Source: Prochlorococcus sp. AG-347-M23
GTDB taxonomy: Bacteria; Cyanobacteriota; Cyanobacteriia; PCC-6307; Cyanobiaceae
Direction: 5' to 3'
Length of the DNA: 64,000 nucleotides
NCBI GenBank assembly: GCA_003278855.1
Contig: QCCU01000004.1
Coordinates: 1 to 64,000, forward strand
The position numbers and the translations under genes were made by a program. Under the pieces are notes generated by a model. It was not told the DNA's origin. It was given only the letters and a program-made list of their open reading frames with translations, and searched no databases. This document shows positions 48,488 through 59,447 of the stretch, in pieces (within the stretch, counting starts at the first letter, position 1; every line of letters starts with the position of its first letter).

Positions 48488-48670
48488 TTAAACTGGAATA
48501 TTGGGCTTACCTATTGTGGCCACAAGTATTAATATCCCAATTAAAACTAGAAAGGTTATTGAAAAATGAGAAATACTTTTTGAGCCTTTCCTTACCATAT
48601 TTCTCATAGCAAGCTTTATAAAACTTGGAGGAGAAACTTTTTTTGCTAAAATTTCGTTATTATTTTCCAT
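48488..48670 (-). CDS. Small single-span membrane protein, DUF3285-like
   Basis: 60 residues. A polar N-terminus is followed by SPPSFIKLAMRNMVRKGSKS and one hydrophobic span (ITFLVLIGILILVATIG) near the C-terminus. I recognise it as the cyanobacterial DUF3285 type. The basic motif directly before the span suggests the N-terminus stays in the cytoplasm. It is packed between prfB (3 bases) and ybeY (6 bases), a linkage suggesting a link with translation or membrane-side ribosome functions; function unknown. Confidence 0.75.
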   Translation of the reverse strand: MENNNEILAKKVSPPSFIKLAMRNMVRKGSKSISHFSITFLVLIGILILVATIGKPNIPV

Positions 48671-48673
48671 TAG

Positions 48674-49796
48674 TTATTCAATAGATTCATTAGAAGAAAT
48701 ATTCATACGTAATAATTCATGAATAAATGGTTCAAGTCCACCATCTAAAACACTATCTAACTCGTTAGTCTCCTGCATAGTCCTAAGATCTTTTACCATT
48801 TGATAGGGATGGAAAACATAATTTCTTATTTGATTGCCCCATGCAGCTTCCACAATATCACCTTTAATATCAGCGACTTCAGCAGCTCGTTGTTCTTTAG
48901 CAATCACTAATAGTTTAGACTTTAAAAGTAACATAGCTTTTTCTTTATTTTGTAATTGAGATCTTTCTTGAGTACATCTTACTGAAATCCCTGAAGGCAA
49001 ATGAACAATTCTCACTGCTGTTTCTACTTTATTAACATTTTGTCCTCCAGCTCCACCGGATCTACTCGTTGTAATTTCTAAATCTTTTTCAGGTATATCA
49101 AGTGAAATATTATCATCTAATTTTGGCATAACCTCTACCCCAGCAAAGCTGGTTTGTCTTTTGCCATTGGCATTAAAAGGAGAAATTCTTACTAATCTAT
49201 GAGTTCCTTTTTCATGTTGCAGATAGCCATATGCATATTTTCCATCAATTTCGAACGTTACACTTTTAATACCTGCTTCTTCTCCTTGTGATAATTCATT
49301 AATGACAAGGCTCATTTGATTATTATCGGCCCATCTTGAATACATTCTCAATAAGATCTCTACCCAATCCTGAGCATCTGTTCCACCAGCACCTGCGTTA
49401 ATAGAAACTACTGCTCCTTCCTTATCGTATTCACCACATAATAATCTTTCAAATTCCCATTTATCCAAATTCTCTCTTAATTTCTTTAAGCCCTGCTTGG
49501 ATTCCAAAATCATTTCCTCTTCTGGTTCTAAAGAGTAAAGCTCAAGAGAGGCATTAGCATCAGAAATAAAAGTTTTCCATTTATCCAACAATTCAAGTTG
49601 AGCCTTTACATCATCAAGGATTAACATTTGTTTTTTCGCTTCTTCTTGATTCTCCCAAAATTCAGGCTGAGCAGAAATTTGCTCTAACTCTCTCCTTTTC
49701 GCTTTTAATCTTGGAACGTCAAAGACAATCCTGAGCATTACCCAGGCGCTCTGTTAGTTCCGAAAGATCTTTTTTGAAATCTGTAATATCTATCAA
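48674..49796 (-). CDS. prfB: Peptide chain release factor 2, expressed through a programmed +1 frameshift
   Basis: RF2 reads UGA and UAA stops. The first 25 codons run from TTG at 49796 to CTT at 49722 and meet an in-frame TGA at 49721-49719. Skipping one T joins the frame that reads [14 protein letters not shown] on to the stop at 48674, giving 373 residues, the family length. The encoded N-terminus, ending [12 protein letters not shown], aligns with E. coli RF2 in front of its own CUU-UGA shift. Catalytic [11 protein letters not shown] (GGQ) and SPF (RISPFN) are present. An ATG at 49738 lies in the downstream frame but would lose the N-terminal helix. Confidence 0.95.
49716..49736 (-). other. 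prfB programmed +1 frameshift site (CTT TGA C)
   Basis: Minus-strand CAGGATTGTCTTTGAC: the slip codon CTT (49724-49722), the UGA stop (49721-49719) and the following C make the same CUU-UGA-C context as E. coli prfB. An AGGA element shortly before CTT can act as the internal Shine-Dalgarno that stimulates slippage. Low RF2 slows termination at UGA and favours the shift, an autoregulatory loop. Confidence 0.93.
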
Positions 49797-49872
49797 AATA
49801 GAATTTAATCGTTATTTATAATCTAACAGGCACTTTTGTTTAATAGTATAAACTAAGTATTATTTTAAAAAA

Positions 49873-50127
49873 ATGTCCAAAGTTGAAATTTATACTTGGC
49901 AATATTGCCCATTCTGTATTCGAGCAAAATCACTACTTAAGAAAAAAAATATAAATTTTACAGAATATAAAATAGATGGCGACGAAGATGCCAGAGCTTT
50001 GATGATTGAAAGAGCTGATGGTAGAAGAACATTACCACAAATATTTATAGATAATGAGGGTATCGGAGGCTGCGATGATCTCTTCACATTAGAAAATGAA
50101 AATAAATTAGACGCATTAATAAACTAG
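49873..50127 (+). CDS. grxC: Glutaredoxin (dithiol, CPFC type)
   Basis: 84 residues, thioredoxin fold, opening with [19 protein letters not shown] and active site CPFC. The [22 protein letters not shown] segment is the cis-proline and glutathione-binding region. Reduces disulfides and glutathionylated proteins with glutathione. It lies 5 bases before gshB, so glutathione synthesis and use are in one operon. Between it and the divergent prfB start lies a 76-base promoter gap. Confidence 0.95.
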   Translation: MSKVEIYTWQYCPFCIRAKSLLKKKNINFTEYKIDGDEDARALMIERADGRRTLPQIFIDNEGIGGCDDLFTLENENKLDALIN

Positions 50128-50132
50128 ATCTT

Positions 50133-51056
50133 ATGAAATTTCTATTCGTGATAGATCCAATAAAAAATATAAATCCCTTAAAAGATTCAACTGCTGCTTT
50201 AATGCAAGCATCATCAAAAAAAAATATTGAAATCTGGAGTTGTACTCCTCAGGACCTTGAAGCTAGAGGTGATGAAGTATGGGCATCTTCCGTAAAAGTT
50301 AAAGTAAATCCGTGGATTTCTTTCAAAGATAATGATTGCATACCTCTCGCCGAATTTAATTGCATTTGGATGAGAAAAGATCCTCCTGTAAATGAGGCTT
50401 ATTTATATGCCACCCATCTTTTAGAAGTGGCCGAAAGAAAAGGAGTAAAAGTAATCAACAAACCCTCATCGTTAAGAGCATGGAATGAAAAGCTAGGTGC
50501 TTTGAGATACAGCCACTTAATGGCACCTACAATAGTTGCAAGTAAGGTAAAAGATCTTATTAATTTTGCAAATATAAATAATGAAGTAGTCATAAAACCT
50601 CTTGGAGGAAAAGGTGGTCAAGGTGTTATAAGGATAAATAAAAATTCTCCAGGTATTAAATCAATAATTGAATTAATCACTTCTCAAGAAGAATTACCCG
50701 TTATGATGCAAAAATTTATTCCTGAAGTCATAGAGGGTGATAAAAGAATAATTATCGTAAACGGTGAAGCAATTGGATCAATAAATAGGATTCCTCAAGG
50801 AGACGATTTTAGGAGTAATTTAGCGATGGGAGGAAAGGCTGAACCAACATTATTAACAGAAAAAGAAAAAAGTATTTGCTCAGAATTATCTCAACACTTC
50901 AAAGATGAGGGTTTATTTTTTGTAGGTATTGATGTAATAAATGGAATGCTTAGCGAGATTAATGTAACCAGTCCAACAGGTTTAAGAGAAATAGAAAATT
51001 TATCCAATAAGAATGTTTCAGAGGAAGTTATTGAAAAATTATTAGAAATTATCTAG
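50133..51056 (+). CDS. gshB: Glutathione synthetase
   Basis: Joins gamma-glutamylcysteine and glycine using ATP. 307 residues, ATP-grasp fold: [21 protein letters not shown] start, [54 protein letters not shown] and [14 protein letters not shown]. These are typical GshB motifs. It overlaps the opposite isochorismate synthase 3' end by 8 bases. Confidence 0.97.
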   Translation: MKFLFVIDPIKNINPLKDSTAALMQASSKKNIEIWSCTPQDLEARGDEVWASSVKVKVNPWISFKDNDCIPLAEFNCIWMRKDPPVNEAYLYATHLLEVAERKGVKVINKPSSLRAWNEKLGALRYSHLMAPTIVASKVKDLINFANINNEVVIKPLGGKGGQGVIRINKNSPGIKSIIELITSQEELPVMMQKFIPEVIEGDKRIIIVNGEAIGSINRIPQGDDFRSNLAMGGKAEPTLLTEKEKSICSELSQHFKDEGLFFVGIDVINGMLSEINVTSPTGLREIENLSNKNVSEEVIEKLLEII

Positions 51057-52461
51057 GATTTTTAGCGAAAAATATTTGTTTTACTATAGATTCAAATTTT
51101 AATTTAATCTCATCTATTTCTTTCTCTAAAACGGAGCCTGAAACTATACCTGAACCGGCAGTAAATTCAATATTTTCTTCAACATACCTAGCTCCTCTTA
51201 TTGCTAAAAGAAATGAAGCATTTCCTGATGAATCAACCCAACCCATTGGAGAAGCATAATTTCCTCTAGGAAAAGACTCAAGAGTGCTTATCCAATCCAA
51301 TGCTGCATTTTTTGGGTAACCACAAACAGCCGGAGATGGATGTAAGTTTTTAAGCAATTCAAAAGGGCATATATTTTCAACTTTAGAGAAAATAAGTGTT
51401 TGCAAATGAGAAATATCTCCAAATGAATTTACCTTAATATCACTTTTTTTAAAGTTTTTTATTTTTGAAATTTCTAAACATTTAATCAAATACTGTGTTA
51501 CGTAATTATGTTCCTTTAAGTCTTTAGTACTTTTTAGGAGTTTCTTAAAATTTGAATTGGTAGAGATAGTTCCAGCAAGAGCCTCCAAAGTTAAATTAGG
51601 TTTAGTAAAAGAAAATAATTTTTCTGGAGATGCTCCAAACAAAATATCCTTACTATTTCTTTTCCAAACGTATCTGCATGTATTTGGATGATTCTTTGTT
51701 AATCTTTTTAAAATTTCAATTAAATCTAATTTATTTTTAAATTTTATTTTAATCCTATTCGCTAAAACTATCTTTTCGAGAATACCTTTTTCTACTAATT
51801 GAATTCCTCTATTTACTACTTTTTTCAAACTTGTATTAGAAGTTACTAAGGAGTGCAAGAAATCATCAATAATAGGTAAATCAAAACTAGTATCTAAACC
51901 AGATGATTTTATTAATTCTGAGTCAGAATTAATAACTTGATTTCTAATTGTCCATATTTCTTCAATTAATGTTCTTAATGATGATTTACCCTCAACATGA
52001 CCATTGATTCTTAACCAGCAATTCTTATTACTTTTAATAATTAATATTTTTGGTAAGACAGCTTCCAAACTAGGGACATCAGAAGATAAATTCTTATTAT
52101 TCAAGTTTTCAGAAAAAGAAAATAAATAAATTATTTTTGCAAGTGCAGAATTATTTGATGCATTAGTTAAGTTAATTAAATTTTTAAAATTCTCAGAATT
52201 AAACTCTTTTGCCAACTCAAATCTTTTTGGACCATCCAAAGTGACATATTTACATTTCTCAAAAGCAATATATGAAATACCATTAGATTCCTCCCAAAAT
52301 GAAGAAAACGAATATTTATTTATAAACAATTCATATACTTGTAATAAATCAATACAAGGAATCTCAAGACAAATACTTACTAATCCAGAATTCTCCACTT
52401 TCTTGTCGAAAGAAGAAAATACATCTTTTAAAAAATCTGTTAAGTTTAAATCATTTTTCAT
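51049..52461 (-). CDS. menF: Isochorismate synthase
   Basis: Converts chorismate to isochorismate, the first committed step to phylloquinone. 470 residues with the chorismate-binding fold: [87 protein letters not shown] and a [17 protein letters not shown] ending. Anthranilate or salicylate synthases share the fold, but the neighbouring menA-menC-menE divergent cluster supports MenF. It is divergent from menA with 101 bases between starts. Confidence 0.93.
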   Translation of the reverse strand: MKNDLNLTDFLKDVFSSFDKKVENSGLVSICLEIPCIDLLQVYELFINKYSFSSFWEESNGISYIAFEKCKYVTLDGPKRFELAKEFNSENFKNLINLTNASNNSALAKIIYLFSFSENLNNKNLSSDVPSLEAVLPKILIIKSNKNCWLRINGHVEGKSSLRTLIEEIWTIRNQVINSDSELIKSSGLDTSFDLPIIDDFLHSLVTSNTSLKKVVNRGIQLVEKGILEKIVLANRIKIKFKNKLDLIEILKRLTKNHPNTCRYVWKRNSKDILFGASPEKLFSFTKPNLTLEALAGTISTNSNFKKLLKSTKDLKEHNYVTQYLIKCLEISKIKNFKKSDIKVNSFGDISHLQTLIFSKVENICPFELLKNLHPSPAVCGYPKNAALDWISTLESFPRGNYASPMGWVDSSGNASFLLAIRGARYVEENIEFTAGSGIVSGSVLEKEIDEIKLKFESIVKQIFFAKNPR

Positions 52462-52562
52462 TACTTATTGAAAATAACTAAAAATCATGCAATAAAGTAA
52501 AAAATGTAACTCAATTTATAAACTACATTTAATAATGATCGAATTTTGTGAGTTAAATAAAA

Positions 52563-53480
52563 ATGGACGAAGATAAAAAAAAATTATGGAAACAAGCAAT
52601 AAAATGGCCTCTTTATTCTGTTGCCATACTTCCGGTTTTAATAACAGGGGCTTATATACTGAATGAATATGAAAAGGTAAAAATTTATAATTTAATTTCA
52701 TTTAATTTAGCTGCAATTTTTATATTACTTTGGGAAAACCTAACTAATGATTTATTCGACGCAGAAACAGGAATCGATGAATTTAAATTCCATTCAATTG
52801 TAAATCTTGTAAAAAATAAAAAAATAATTTTATTTATTGCATATACATCTTTAGTTATTGGTTTATTAATAATTTCAATTATTTCAGCATCCATAAGTAT
52901 AAACATTTTGATTTTGGTGGCATCTTGCTGCTTCTTAGGATATTTATATCAAGGACCGCCTTTTAGATTTGGCTATCAAGGTTTAGGAGAACCATTATGC
53001 TGGCTCGCATTTGGACCTTTTGCTTACTCTGCAGTCTTAATTGCGTTAAATCCTACTAATATTTACTTCGAAGATATTCCCTGGAAAGTTTCTTTATTAC
53101 TTGGTTCAGGACCTTCATTGGCAACAACTCTTGTATTATTTTGTTCTCATTTTCATCAAATTTCTGAAGATAAAAAACATGGGAAAAATTCACCTTTAGT
53201 TCGCTTAGGGGCAAAAAAAGGTTCTCAATTTGTGCCTTGGATAATTTTTACAATATATATTTTTCAACTTTTCACTATATTTAATGGATTTATTCCAGTG
53301 TTTTGTATTCTTTATTTGATTAGTTTTCCTCAAGCAATAAGACTTATAAATTTATTAAGATCTTCATATAAAAAACCTAGTGCAATAAAAAATTGCAAAT
53401 TCATAGCAATAAAATTTCAAACTCTTAATGGAGTTGGCTTAATCACAGGATTAATATTTAATTACTTGCTTAATAAATGA
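52563..53480 (+). CDS. menA: DHNA phytyltransferase
   Basis: 305-residue membrane prenyltransferase of the UbiA superfamily, with about eight hydrophobic helices. The metal-diphosphate motif NDLFDAETGID is near 60-70 and the second Asp-rich-type loop is in HQISEDKKHGK. It attaches the phytyl chain to 1,4-dihydroxy-2-naphthoate for phylloquinone, the photosystem I A1 cofactor. Its stop overlaps menC (ATGA), and the next gene is similarly coupled. Confidence 0.93.
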   Translation: MDEDKKKLWKQAIKWPLYSVAILPVLITGAYILNEYEKVKIYNLISFNLAAIFILLWENLTNDLFDAETGIDEFKFHSIVNLVKNKKIILFIAYTSLVIGLLIISIISASISINILILVASCCFLGYLYQGPPFRFGYQGLGEPLCWLAFGPFAYSAVLIALNPTNIYFEDIPWKVSLLLGSGPSLATTLVLFCSHFHQISEDKKHGKNSPLVRLGAKKGSQFVPWIIFTIYIFQLFTIFNGFIPVFCILYLISFPQAIRLINLLRSSYKKPSAIKNCKFIAIKFQTLNGVGLITGLIFNYLLNK

Positions 53481-54442
53481 ACTTAATATTTCAAAAAAAA
53501 TCTTATAGCTTTAAGTTATCCACCAAAATAGAAAATTCTAAAACCACTTACCTTACAAAATCGGGTTGGATAATTAAGTTAACAAGTAATGATAAAAAAA
53601 TTGGGTTTGGAGAAGTTTCACCAATTCATAAAGAAGACTTAAAAAAGTGTGCGAAACAACTAGATATGATCCCTAAGAATGTAGAAGTATTTAATTTATC
53701 TGAGCAAATAAATATTTTTCACCCATGCATTCAATCTGCAATAAATTCTGCATTAGCTGAAATAAATGGGAAAATAATTTTTAAAGAAAACTACTACTTT
53801 GATGAAATTGATAAAACAGCCATATTGTTAAATCATGAAAATGTAGTTTCAGATCTAAATGAAATTAAAAAAAGACAATCTAATATTGGAAAATCAGTAA
53901 CCATAAAATGGAAAGTAGCATTAAAAAATAATCATGAGGAAGAAGCAATTTTAGAAGAAATTTTAAGCCAAATAGGCAGTAATATTAAGTTAAGAATAGA
54001 TGCTAATGGTTCTTGGGGAAGAGAGATAGCTAATAGATGGGCTGATATTTTGAAGGATAACAAAAACATAGATTGGTTAGAACAACCTCTCTGTGTTGAT
54101 GATATTGATGGACTTATAGAACTCAACAAAAAAATCCCTATAGCCTTAGACGAATCACTTTTAAAATTTCCAACTTTGATTGATGAGTGGAAAGGTTGGC
54201 AAATTAGAAGGCCTTCTCAAGAAAATAATCCAGTTAAGCTTTTAAGAGAATTAGAAAATAAAAAAGCTTTAATATCTATAAGTACCTCATTTGAAACTGG
54301 TATAGGGAAGAGATGGCTTTATCATTTATCGTCTCTACAATTACAAGGGCCAACTCCAAAAGTTCCTGGTTTAGCAATGAATAAATTCCCTAATTCGTTT
54401 CTATTTTTAAATGAAGCAAGAAAGATATGGGATCAACTATGA
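53477..54442 (+). CDS. menC: o-Succinylbenzoate synthase
   Basis: 321-residue enolase-superfamily dehydratase. Metal ligands and active site: LRIDANGSW (Asp), WLEQPL (Glu), ALDESLL (Asp) and the catalytic lysine in TIKWKVALK. It turns SHCHC into o-succinylbenzoate. It starts within the menA stop (ATGA), and menE starts within its own stop, so the three are translated together. Confidence 0.92.
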   Translation: MNLIFQKKSYSFKLSTKIENSKTTYLTKSGWIIKLTSNDKKIGFGEVSPIHKEDLKKCAKQLDMIPKNVEVFNLSEQINIFHPCIQSAINSALAEINGKIIFKENYYFDEIDKTAILLNHENVVSDLNEIKKRQSNIGKSVTIKWKVALKNNHEEEAILEEILSQIGSNIKLRIDANGSWGREIANRWADILKDNKNIDWLEQPLCVDDIDGLIELNKKIPIALDESLLKFPTLIDEWKGWQIRRPSQENNPVKLLRELENKKALISISTSFETGIGKRWLYHLSSLQLQGPTPKVPGLAMNKFPNSFLFLNEARKIWDQL

Positions 54443-55635
54443 AAAATAAAATTCATACTATTGAAGTTGAAAATAACGAACCTCAATCTGTAGAGAAAAT
54501 TATTGAAAAAATTAGAGAGAATAAAATTATTTATTTAAAAAACAAATTTTATGAAGACAAAGATGTATTAGATTCAATTACTGAAAATGGACCGGCAATT
54601 ATCTTAAACAGTAGTGGGAGTTCTGGAAAACCGAGAAAATGTTTTCACCATTTAGAAAATCTTAAATTATCTGCAGCCACATCGGGTCAATGGCTAATAG
54701 AACAAGGATTTGAATTGCAAAACTGCTTAATTTTAAATACTTTACCCCTGAACCATATAAGTGGATTAATGCCAATTTTTAGAAGTCAAACTTGGGGATG
54801 TGATTGTATTAATATTTCTCCGAATTTGATAAAAAACACTCGAGAACTTTTACTTTTTACAATTAAATCTAAAAAAAACAAAAAACACTTGATTACGTCA
54901 TTAGTACCTACGCAATTACAAAGACTTTTAGCTCAAAAAGATGGAATTAGTTGGCTAAAAATTTTTGATCTAATTTGGGTCGGTGGAGCTTCAATTTCAG
55001 ACGAAACTGCAGAACAATGTATACAAGAAAAAATAAAATTAGCACCTTGTTATGGCTCAACTGAAACTGCAGCAATGGTTACGAGTTTAAAACCAAAAGA
55101 ATTCTTAATGGGTTTTAAAAATGTTGGAGAAATACTATCTGATACAAAAATAAGAATTAACGCACAAGGATTAATCGAGATACAATCAGCCAGAATTGGA
55201 ATCGAAATAGACTCTTTAAAAACTGAAAATTTCAAAAATAAAAATGGGTGGTGGCAAACTAGTGATTTAGGTGAAATTAATCAAATCAATAATTCTTTAT
55301 ATTTAAAATTTGTTGGAAGAAGTGATAATGCTTTTAATTCAGGAGGAGAAATCGTTTTTCCAAAAGTAATTGAATCTCGATTAAATGATTTCATTATGAA
55401 AGAAAATATCCCAATTAATAAATTCATTATTTCAAAAGTATCTAACAAATTATGGGGAAATAAAGTTGAAGTAATTGTTGAATTTAGAGAACTTACAAAT
55501 AATAAAAACATTGAAATTTCTTTAAATTTATTAAAAAAATTTTCTCAAAGTTGGCCTAAACATGAAAAGCCTGAAAAGTGGATTGTTAAAAAAAATACCA
55601 GTGCAGAAAAAATAAACTATAAATTTAAAAAATAA
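54439..55635 (+). CDS. menE: o-Succinylbenzoate-CoA ligase
   Basis: A 398-residue adenylate-forming enzyme with AMP-binding P-loop ILNSSGSSGKPRKCFH, LAPCYGSTETAAMVTSL, and TSDLG and GRSDNAFNSGGEIVFP in the C-terminal hinge region. It activates o-succinylbenzoate with CoA. The frame extends four codons upstream (ATG at 54427), but I chose the ATG at 54439 because it overlaps the menC stop as ATGA. The protein is shorter than typical MenE (about 450). It converges on the thioesterase gene, 3 bases apart. Confidence 0.93.
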   Translation: MKNKIHTIEVENNEPQSVEKIIEKIRENKIIYLKNKFYEDKDVLDSITENGPAIILNSSGSSGKPRKCFHHLENLKLSAATSGQWLIEQGFELQNCLILNTLPLNHISGLMPIFRSQTWGCDCINISPNLIKNTRELLLFTIKSKKNKKHLITSLVPTQLQRLLAQKDGISWLKIFDLIWVGGASISDETAEQCIQEKIKLAPCYGSTETAAMVTSLKPKEFLMGFKNVGEILSDTKIRINAQGLIEIQSARIGIEIDSLKTENFKNKNGWWQTSDLGEINQINNSLYLKFVGRSDNAFNSGGEIVFPKVIESRLNDFIMKENIPINKFIISKVSNKLWGNKVEVIVEFRELTNNKNIEISLNLLKKFSQSWPKHEKPEKWIVKKNTSAEKINYKFKK

Positions 55636-55638
55636 TAA

Positions 55639-56091
<453 letters not shown>

Positions 56092-56100
56092 TTAAAGAAA

Positions 56101-57288
56101 TTATCTATCAACAGATCCCATAATGACATCTATTGAACCAAGGATTGCCATAATATCAGCAATTTTGGCACCTTTAAGAATATGTGGCAATATTTGCAGA
56201 TTATTTAAATCAGCTGCTCTAATTTTGAATCTCCATGGGGTAACTTCATTATTTCCTTGAATAAATACACCTATTTCTCCTTTGCCGGACTCTAATCTTG
56301 TATATAATTCACCGTTAGGAATTTTAAAAGTTGGAGCAACCTTCTTAGCTACATATTGGTAGTCAATACCGAATATTTCACTGTTCTTATCTTCAGTCGC
56401 CATTCTTTGAGCTTCTAAATTTTCTGTTGGACCTCCCGGAATCATTTTGCAGGCTTGGCGAATGATGCTTAGTGATTGCCTCATCTCTTCAACTCTTACT
56501 CGATATCTCGCATAACAATCTCCTTCTTTTTCAGAAGCAATTTTCCAATCAAAATCGTCATAACATTCATAACTATCGACTTTCCTTAAATCCCAGGAAA
56601 CCCCAGAAGCTCTAAGCATTGGCCCAGATAAAGACCAATTAATTGCCTGGTCTCTTTGTATTGTTCCTAGACCTTCAATTCTTTTTCTAAAAATTGGATT
56701 ATTTGTAATTAATTTTTCGTATTCATCTATCTTAGGGCCGAACCAATCGCAAAAATCTATACATTTTTCTAACCATCCGTATGGAAGATCACAGGCGACA
56801 CCACCTATTCTAAAGAAATTATTATTTATTAGCCTTTGTCCAGTAGCAGCTTCCCAGAGATCATAGATCATCTCTCTTTCTCTAAAAATATAGAAAAATG
56901 GAGTTTGAGCTCCTACGTCTGCTAAAAAGGGACCAAGCCATAAAAGATGATTAGCAATACGATTAAGTTCGAGCATAAGCACTCTTATGTAACTAGCTCT
57001 TTTGGGAACTGGAATATTAGCTAATCTTTCAGGAGCATTTACTACAATAGCTTCATAAAACATTCCTGCGGCATAATCCATTCTGCTTACATAAGGGACA
57101 TACATTACATTTGTCCTATTTTCAGCTATCTTTTCCATTCCTCTATGTAGATATCCAATTACTGGCTCACAATCAATGACATTCTCACCATCAAGAGTTA
57201 CAACTAACCTTAAAACCCCATGCATTGAGGGATGGTGAGGGCCAAAATTGACCACCATTGGTTCTGTTCTAGTCTCTAGCTGAGCCAT
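56101..57288 (-). CDS. ndhH: NDH-1 subunit H (49-kDa type)
   Basis: 395 residues of the photosynthetic complex I peripheral arm. Openings such as [43 protein letters not shown] and [27 protein letters not shown] are diagnostic. The subunit lines the quinone channel in cyclic electron flow and respiration with plastoquinone. It is divergent from rsmH with 38 bases between starts, and precedes the thioesterase by 9 bases on the same strand. Confidence 0.98.
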   Translation of the reverse strand: MAQLETRTEPMVVNFGPHHPSMHGVLRLVVTLDGENVIDCEPVIGYLHRGMEKIAENRTNVMYVPYVSRMDYAAGMFYEAIVVNAPERLANIPVPKRASYIRVLMLELNRIANHLLWLGPFLADVGAQTPFFYIFREREMIYDLWEAATGQRLINNNFFRIGGVACDLPYGWLEKCIDFCDWFGPKIDEYEKLITNNPIFRKRIEGLGTIQRDQAINWSLSGPMLRASGVSWDLRKVDSYECYDDFDWKIASEKEGDCYARYRVRVEEMRQSLSIIRQACKMIPGGPTENLEAQRMATEDKNSEIFGIDYQYVAKKVAPTFKIPNGELYTRLESGKGEIGVFIQGNNEVTPWRFKIRAADLNNLQILPHILKGAKIADIMAILGSIDVIMGSVDR

Positions 57289-57326
57289 TCAAAATTTAAC
57301 TTCTAAATAAATCTTAGTCGAAAGTT

Positions 57327-58229
57327 ATGCAAACTGACCTATCTGATTCATCTTTTTTCAATCATCAATCAGTTATGACAAATGAGATTATGGCCTCATT
57401 AGAGCATTACCCACTGATACATAACAATCAACTAAAGGGAATAGACGCAACTTTAGGCGGAGGCGGGCACTCTTATCATTTATTGAGAAAATATTCGGAT
57501 TTAAATATAATTGGACTTGATCAAGATCCATTCGCGAGAAAATCAGCATCAAAAAAACTTGATGAGTTTAAAAATAGGATTGATATAAGGGCTTCAAATT
57601 TTGCAGATTTTATACCAAAAGAAAAAGTTTCTTTTGTTATTGCAGATCTTGGAGTGAATAGTAACCAAATTGATGACCCTAAAAGAGGGTTTAGTTTCCA
57701 AAAAGATGGTCCACTTGATATGCGCATGAATCCTTTTCTTGATGTTGATGCAGAGAAATTAATTGAGGCTTTAAATGAAAAAGATCTAGCTAACCTAATC
57801 TACAGATACGGAGAGGAGAGATTATCAAGAAAGATTGCTAGGAAAATAAAATTGGATTTGAAGGAAAATGGGAAATATTCTGGAACAAAAGAATTAGCTT
57901 ATTCTATTGCAGGCTGCTTCCCACCAAAACAAAGATATAAAAAAATACATCCAGCAACAAGAACATTTCAAGCACTAAGAATTGCTGTTAATAAAGAAAT
58001 TGAAGTATTAGAAAAATTTTTGCAAGTTGTACCTGAATGGCTTTTGCCAGGAGGTATTATTTCTATTATTAGTTTTCATTCCCTTGAGGATAGGTTAGTT
58101 AAAAGTTGTTTTAAGAATGATCAAAGACTAAAAAACCTGACAAAAAAGCCATTAACTCCCTCCGAACAAGAAGTCGAACAGAATAAAAGAGCTAGAAGTG
58201 GAAAATTAAGAATTGCTCAATTAAATTAA
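57327..58229 (+). CDS. rsmH: 16S rRNA m4C1402 methyltransferase RsmH
   Basis: 300 residues. SAM-binding IDATLGGGGHSYHLL, DQDPFARKSA, VIADLGVNSNQIDDPKRGFSFQKDGPLDMRMN and ATRTFQALRIAVNKE, then SFHSLEDRLVK are RsmH/MraW markers. It methylates C1402 in the decoding centre. It is not in an mra/dcw cluster here. It ends 13 bases from the convergent cysteine desulfurase stop. Confidence 0.97.
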   Translation: MQTDLSDSSFFNHQSVMTNEIMASLEHYPLIHNNQLKGIDATLGGGGHSYHLLRKYSDLNIIGLDQDPFARKSASKKLDEFKNRIDIRASNFADFIPKEKVSFVIADLGVNSNQIDDPKRGFSFQKDGPLDMRMNPFLDVDAEKLIEALNEKDLANLIYRYGEERLSRKIARKIKLDLKENGKYSGTKELAYSIAGCFPPKQRYKKIHPATRTFQALRIAVNKEIEVLEKFLQVVPEWLLPGGIISIISFHSLEDRLVKSCFKNDQRLKNLTKKPLTPSEQEVEQNKRARSGKLRIAQLN

Positions 58230-58242
58230 ATACCAAAAATTT

Positions 58243-59388
58243 CTATCGTAATGATCTGATCGTATTTGTAAGAATATGAATTGCTTGTTTTATGTCTTTT
58301 GAATTAGTGCTTAATCCAATACTTAACCTAATTGAAGATTCTGCTTCTTTAAGAGATCTACCTAAGGCTAGTAAAACATGAGATGGTTCACCATTACTAC
58401 ATGCAGATCCAGTAGAACAAATAATTTTAGATTTTAAAAGTTGATGAAACTTTGATCCGTTTAAATCTAATACAGTCAAATTTAAATTGTGAGGTAATCT
58501 TTTTTCTATGGAGCCATTAATTAATAAACCAGAATTATTTTTTAACAACCCCTCTAAAAGGTTATTTCTATGCAAAAGTAATTTCTCAGCATTATTTTTT
58601 TGATTAAATACTGCTATCTCTATCGCTTTAGAAAAGCCAACTACTAAAGGAAGAGGTAATGTGCCAGACCTAAGACCATATTCCTGACCTCCTCCAACAA
58701 TTAAAGGCTCAAGATTAATTTTTTCATCAATCAAAAGAAGTCCTATCCCTTTAGGACCATATATTTTGTGAGAACTCATCGTTATCATGTTTACATCTGA
58801 TAAAAGATTGTCTAACGCTATATAACCTAAACATTGTGCAAAATCAGAGTGAAATGTTATTCCTCTCGATTTACATATCTTTGAAATATTTTCTATGGGC
58901 TGAATAACTCCTATTTCGTTATTTGCTAACATGACACTAACCAGAAATGTATCTTCTCTTATATTTTTTTTGAATTGTTCTATTGAAATCAAGCCATCTT
59001 TCTCAGGATTAATTTCTGTAACCATAAATCCCTCTTTTTTTAGATGGTTTAAGGGCTCCAAAACAGCTTTATGCTCCGTTTTTAAGGTAATAATATGTCC
59101 ATAATTTCCTGTTTTTTTATAGAAATTTCTAGCAAAACCTAATAAGGCTAAGTTATTAGATTCAGTTGCCCCGCTTGTAAAAATAACTTTTTTATTCTTG
59201 AGAAATAAATTTTGTTCTATTTTTTCTCTTGAGGCTTCCAATATAGCGCTTGCGTTAATCCCCGCCAAATTAGATTTGCTTGCGGGGTTAGAAAATATCT
59301 CACTCCAAAAAGGTTTCATAGAATCAACGACAACTTTAGAGCAAGGAGTCGAAGATTGATAGTCTAGTAGTATGGGAGTTGATAGCAT
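58243..59388 (-). CDS. Cysteine desulfurase (IscS/NifS family)
   Basis: 381-residue class V PLP enzyme. PLP lysine in SSHKIYGPKGIG (Lys208), catalytic cysteine in CSTGSACSNGEPSHVLLALG (near 330-350), and FTSGATESNNLALLG and HSDFAQCLGYI for PLP contacts. The long cysteine loop with GSACS is the group I (NifS/IscS) form. It supplies sulfur for Fe-S clusters or thiouridine in tRNA. Cyanobacteria usually have more than one such paralogue, so iscS is not asserted. Confidence 0.93.
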   Translation of the reverse strand: MLSTPILLDYQSSTPCSKVVVDSMKPFWSEIFSNPASKSNLAGINASAILEASREKIEQNLFLKNKKVIFTSGATESNNLALLGFARNFYKKTGNYGHIITLKTEHKAVLEPLNHLKKEGFMVTEINPEKDGLISIEQFKKNIREDTFLVSVMLANNEIGVIQPIENISKICKSRGITFHSDFAQCLGYIALDNLLSDVNMITMSSHKIYGPKGIGLLLIDEKINLEPLIVGGGQEYGLRSGTLPLPLVVGFSKAIEIAVFNQKNNAEKLLLHRNNLLEGLLKNNSGLLINGSIEKRLPHNLNLTVLDLNGSKFHQLLKSKIICSTGSACSNGEPSHVLLALGRSLKEAESSIRLSIGLSTNSKDIKQAIHILTNTIRSLR

Positions 59389-59447
59389 TATGTTTAGTAT
59401 ATAAAATTCTGTTTATTACTAGAAAATCAAATTTAAGAATTTAAAAA

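Noticed and set aside
49735..49738. ATG start for prfB giving a 354-residue protein
   Set aside because: This start lies in the post-shift frame and loses the RF2 N-terminal helix. The upstream 25 codons and the CTT TGA C site match known programmed frameshifting.
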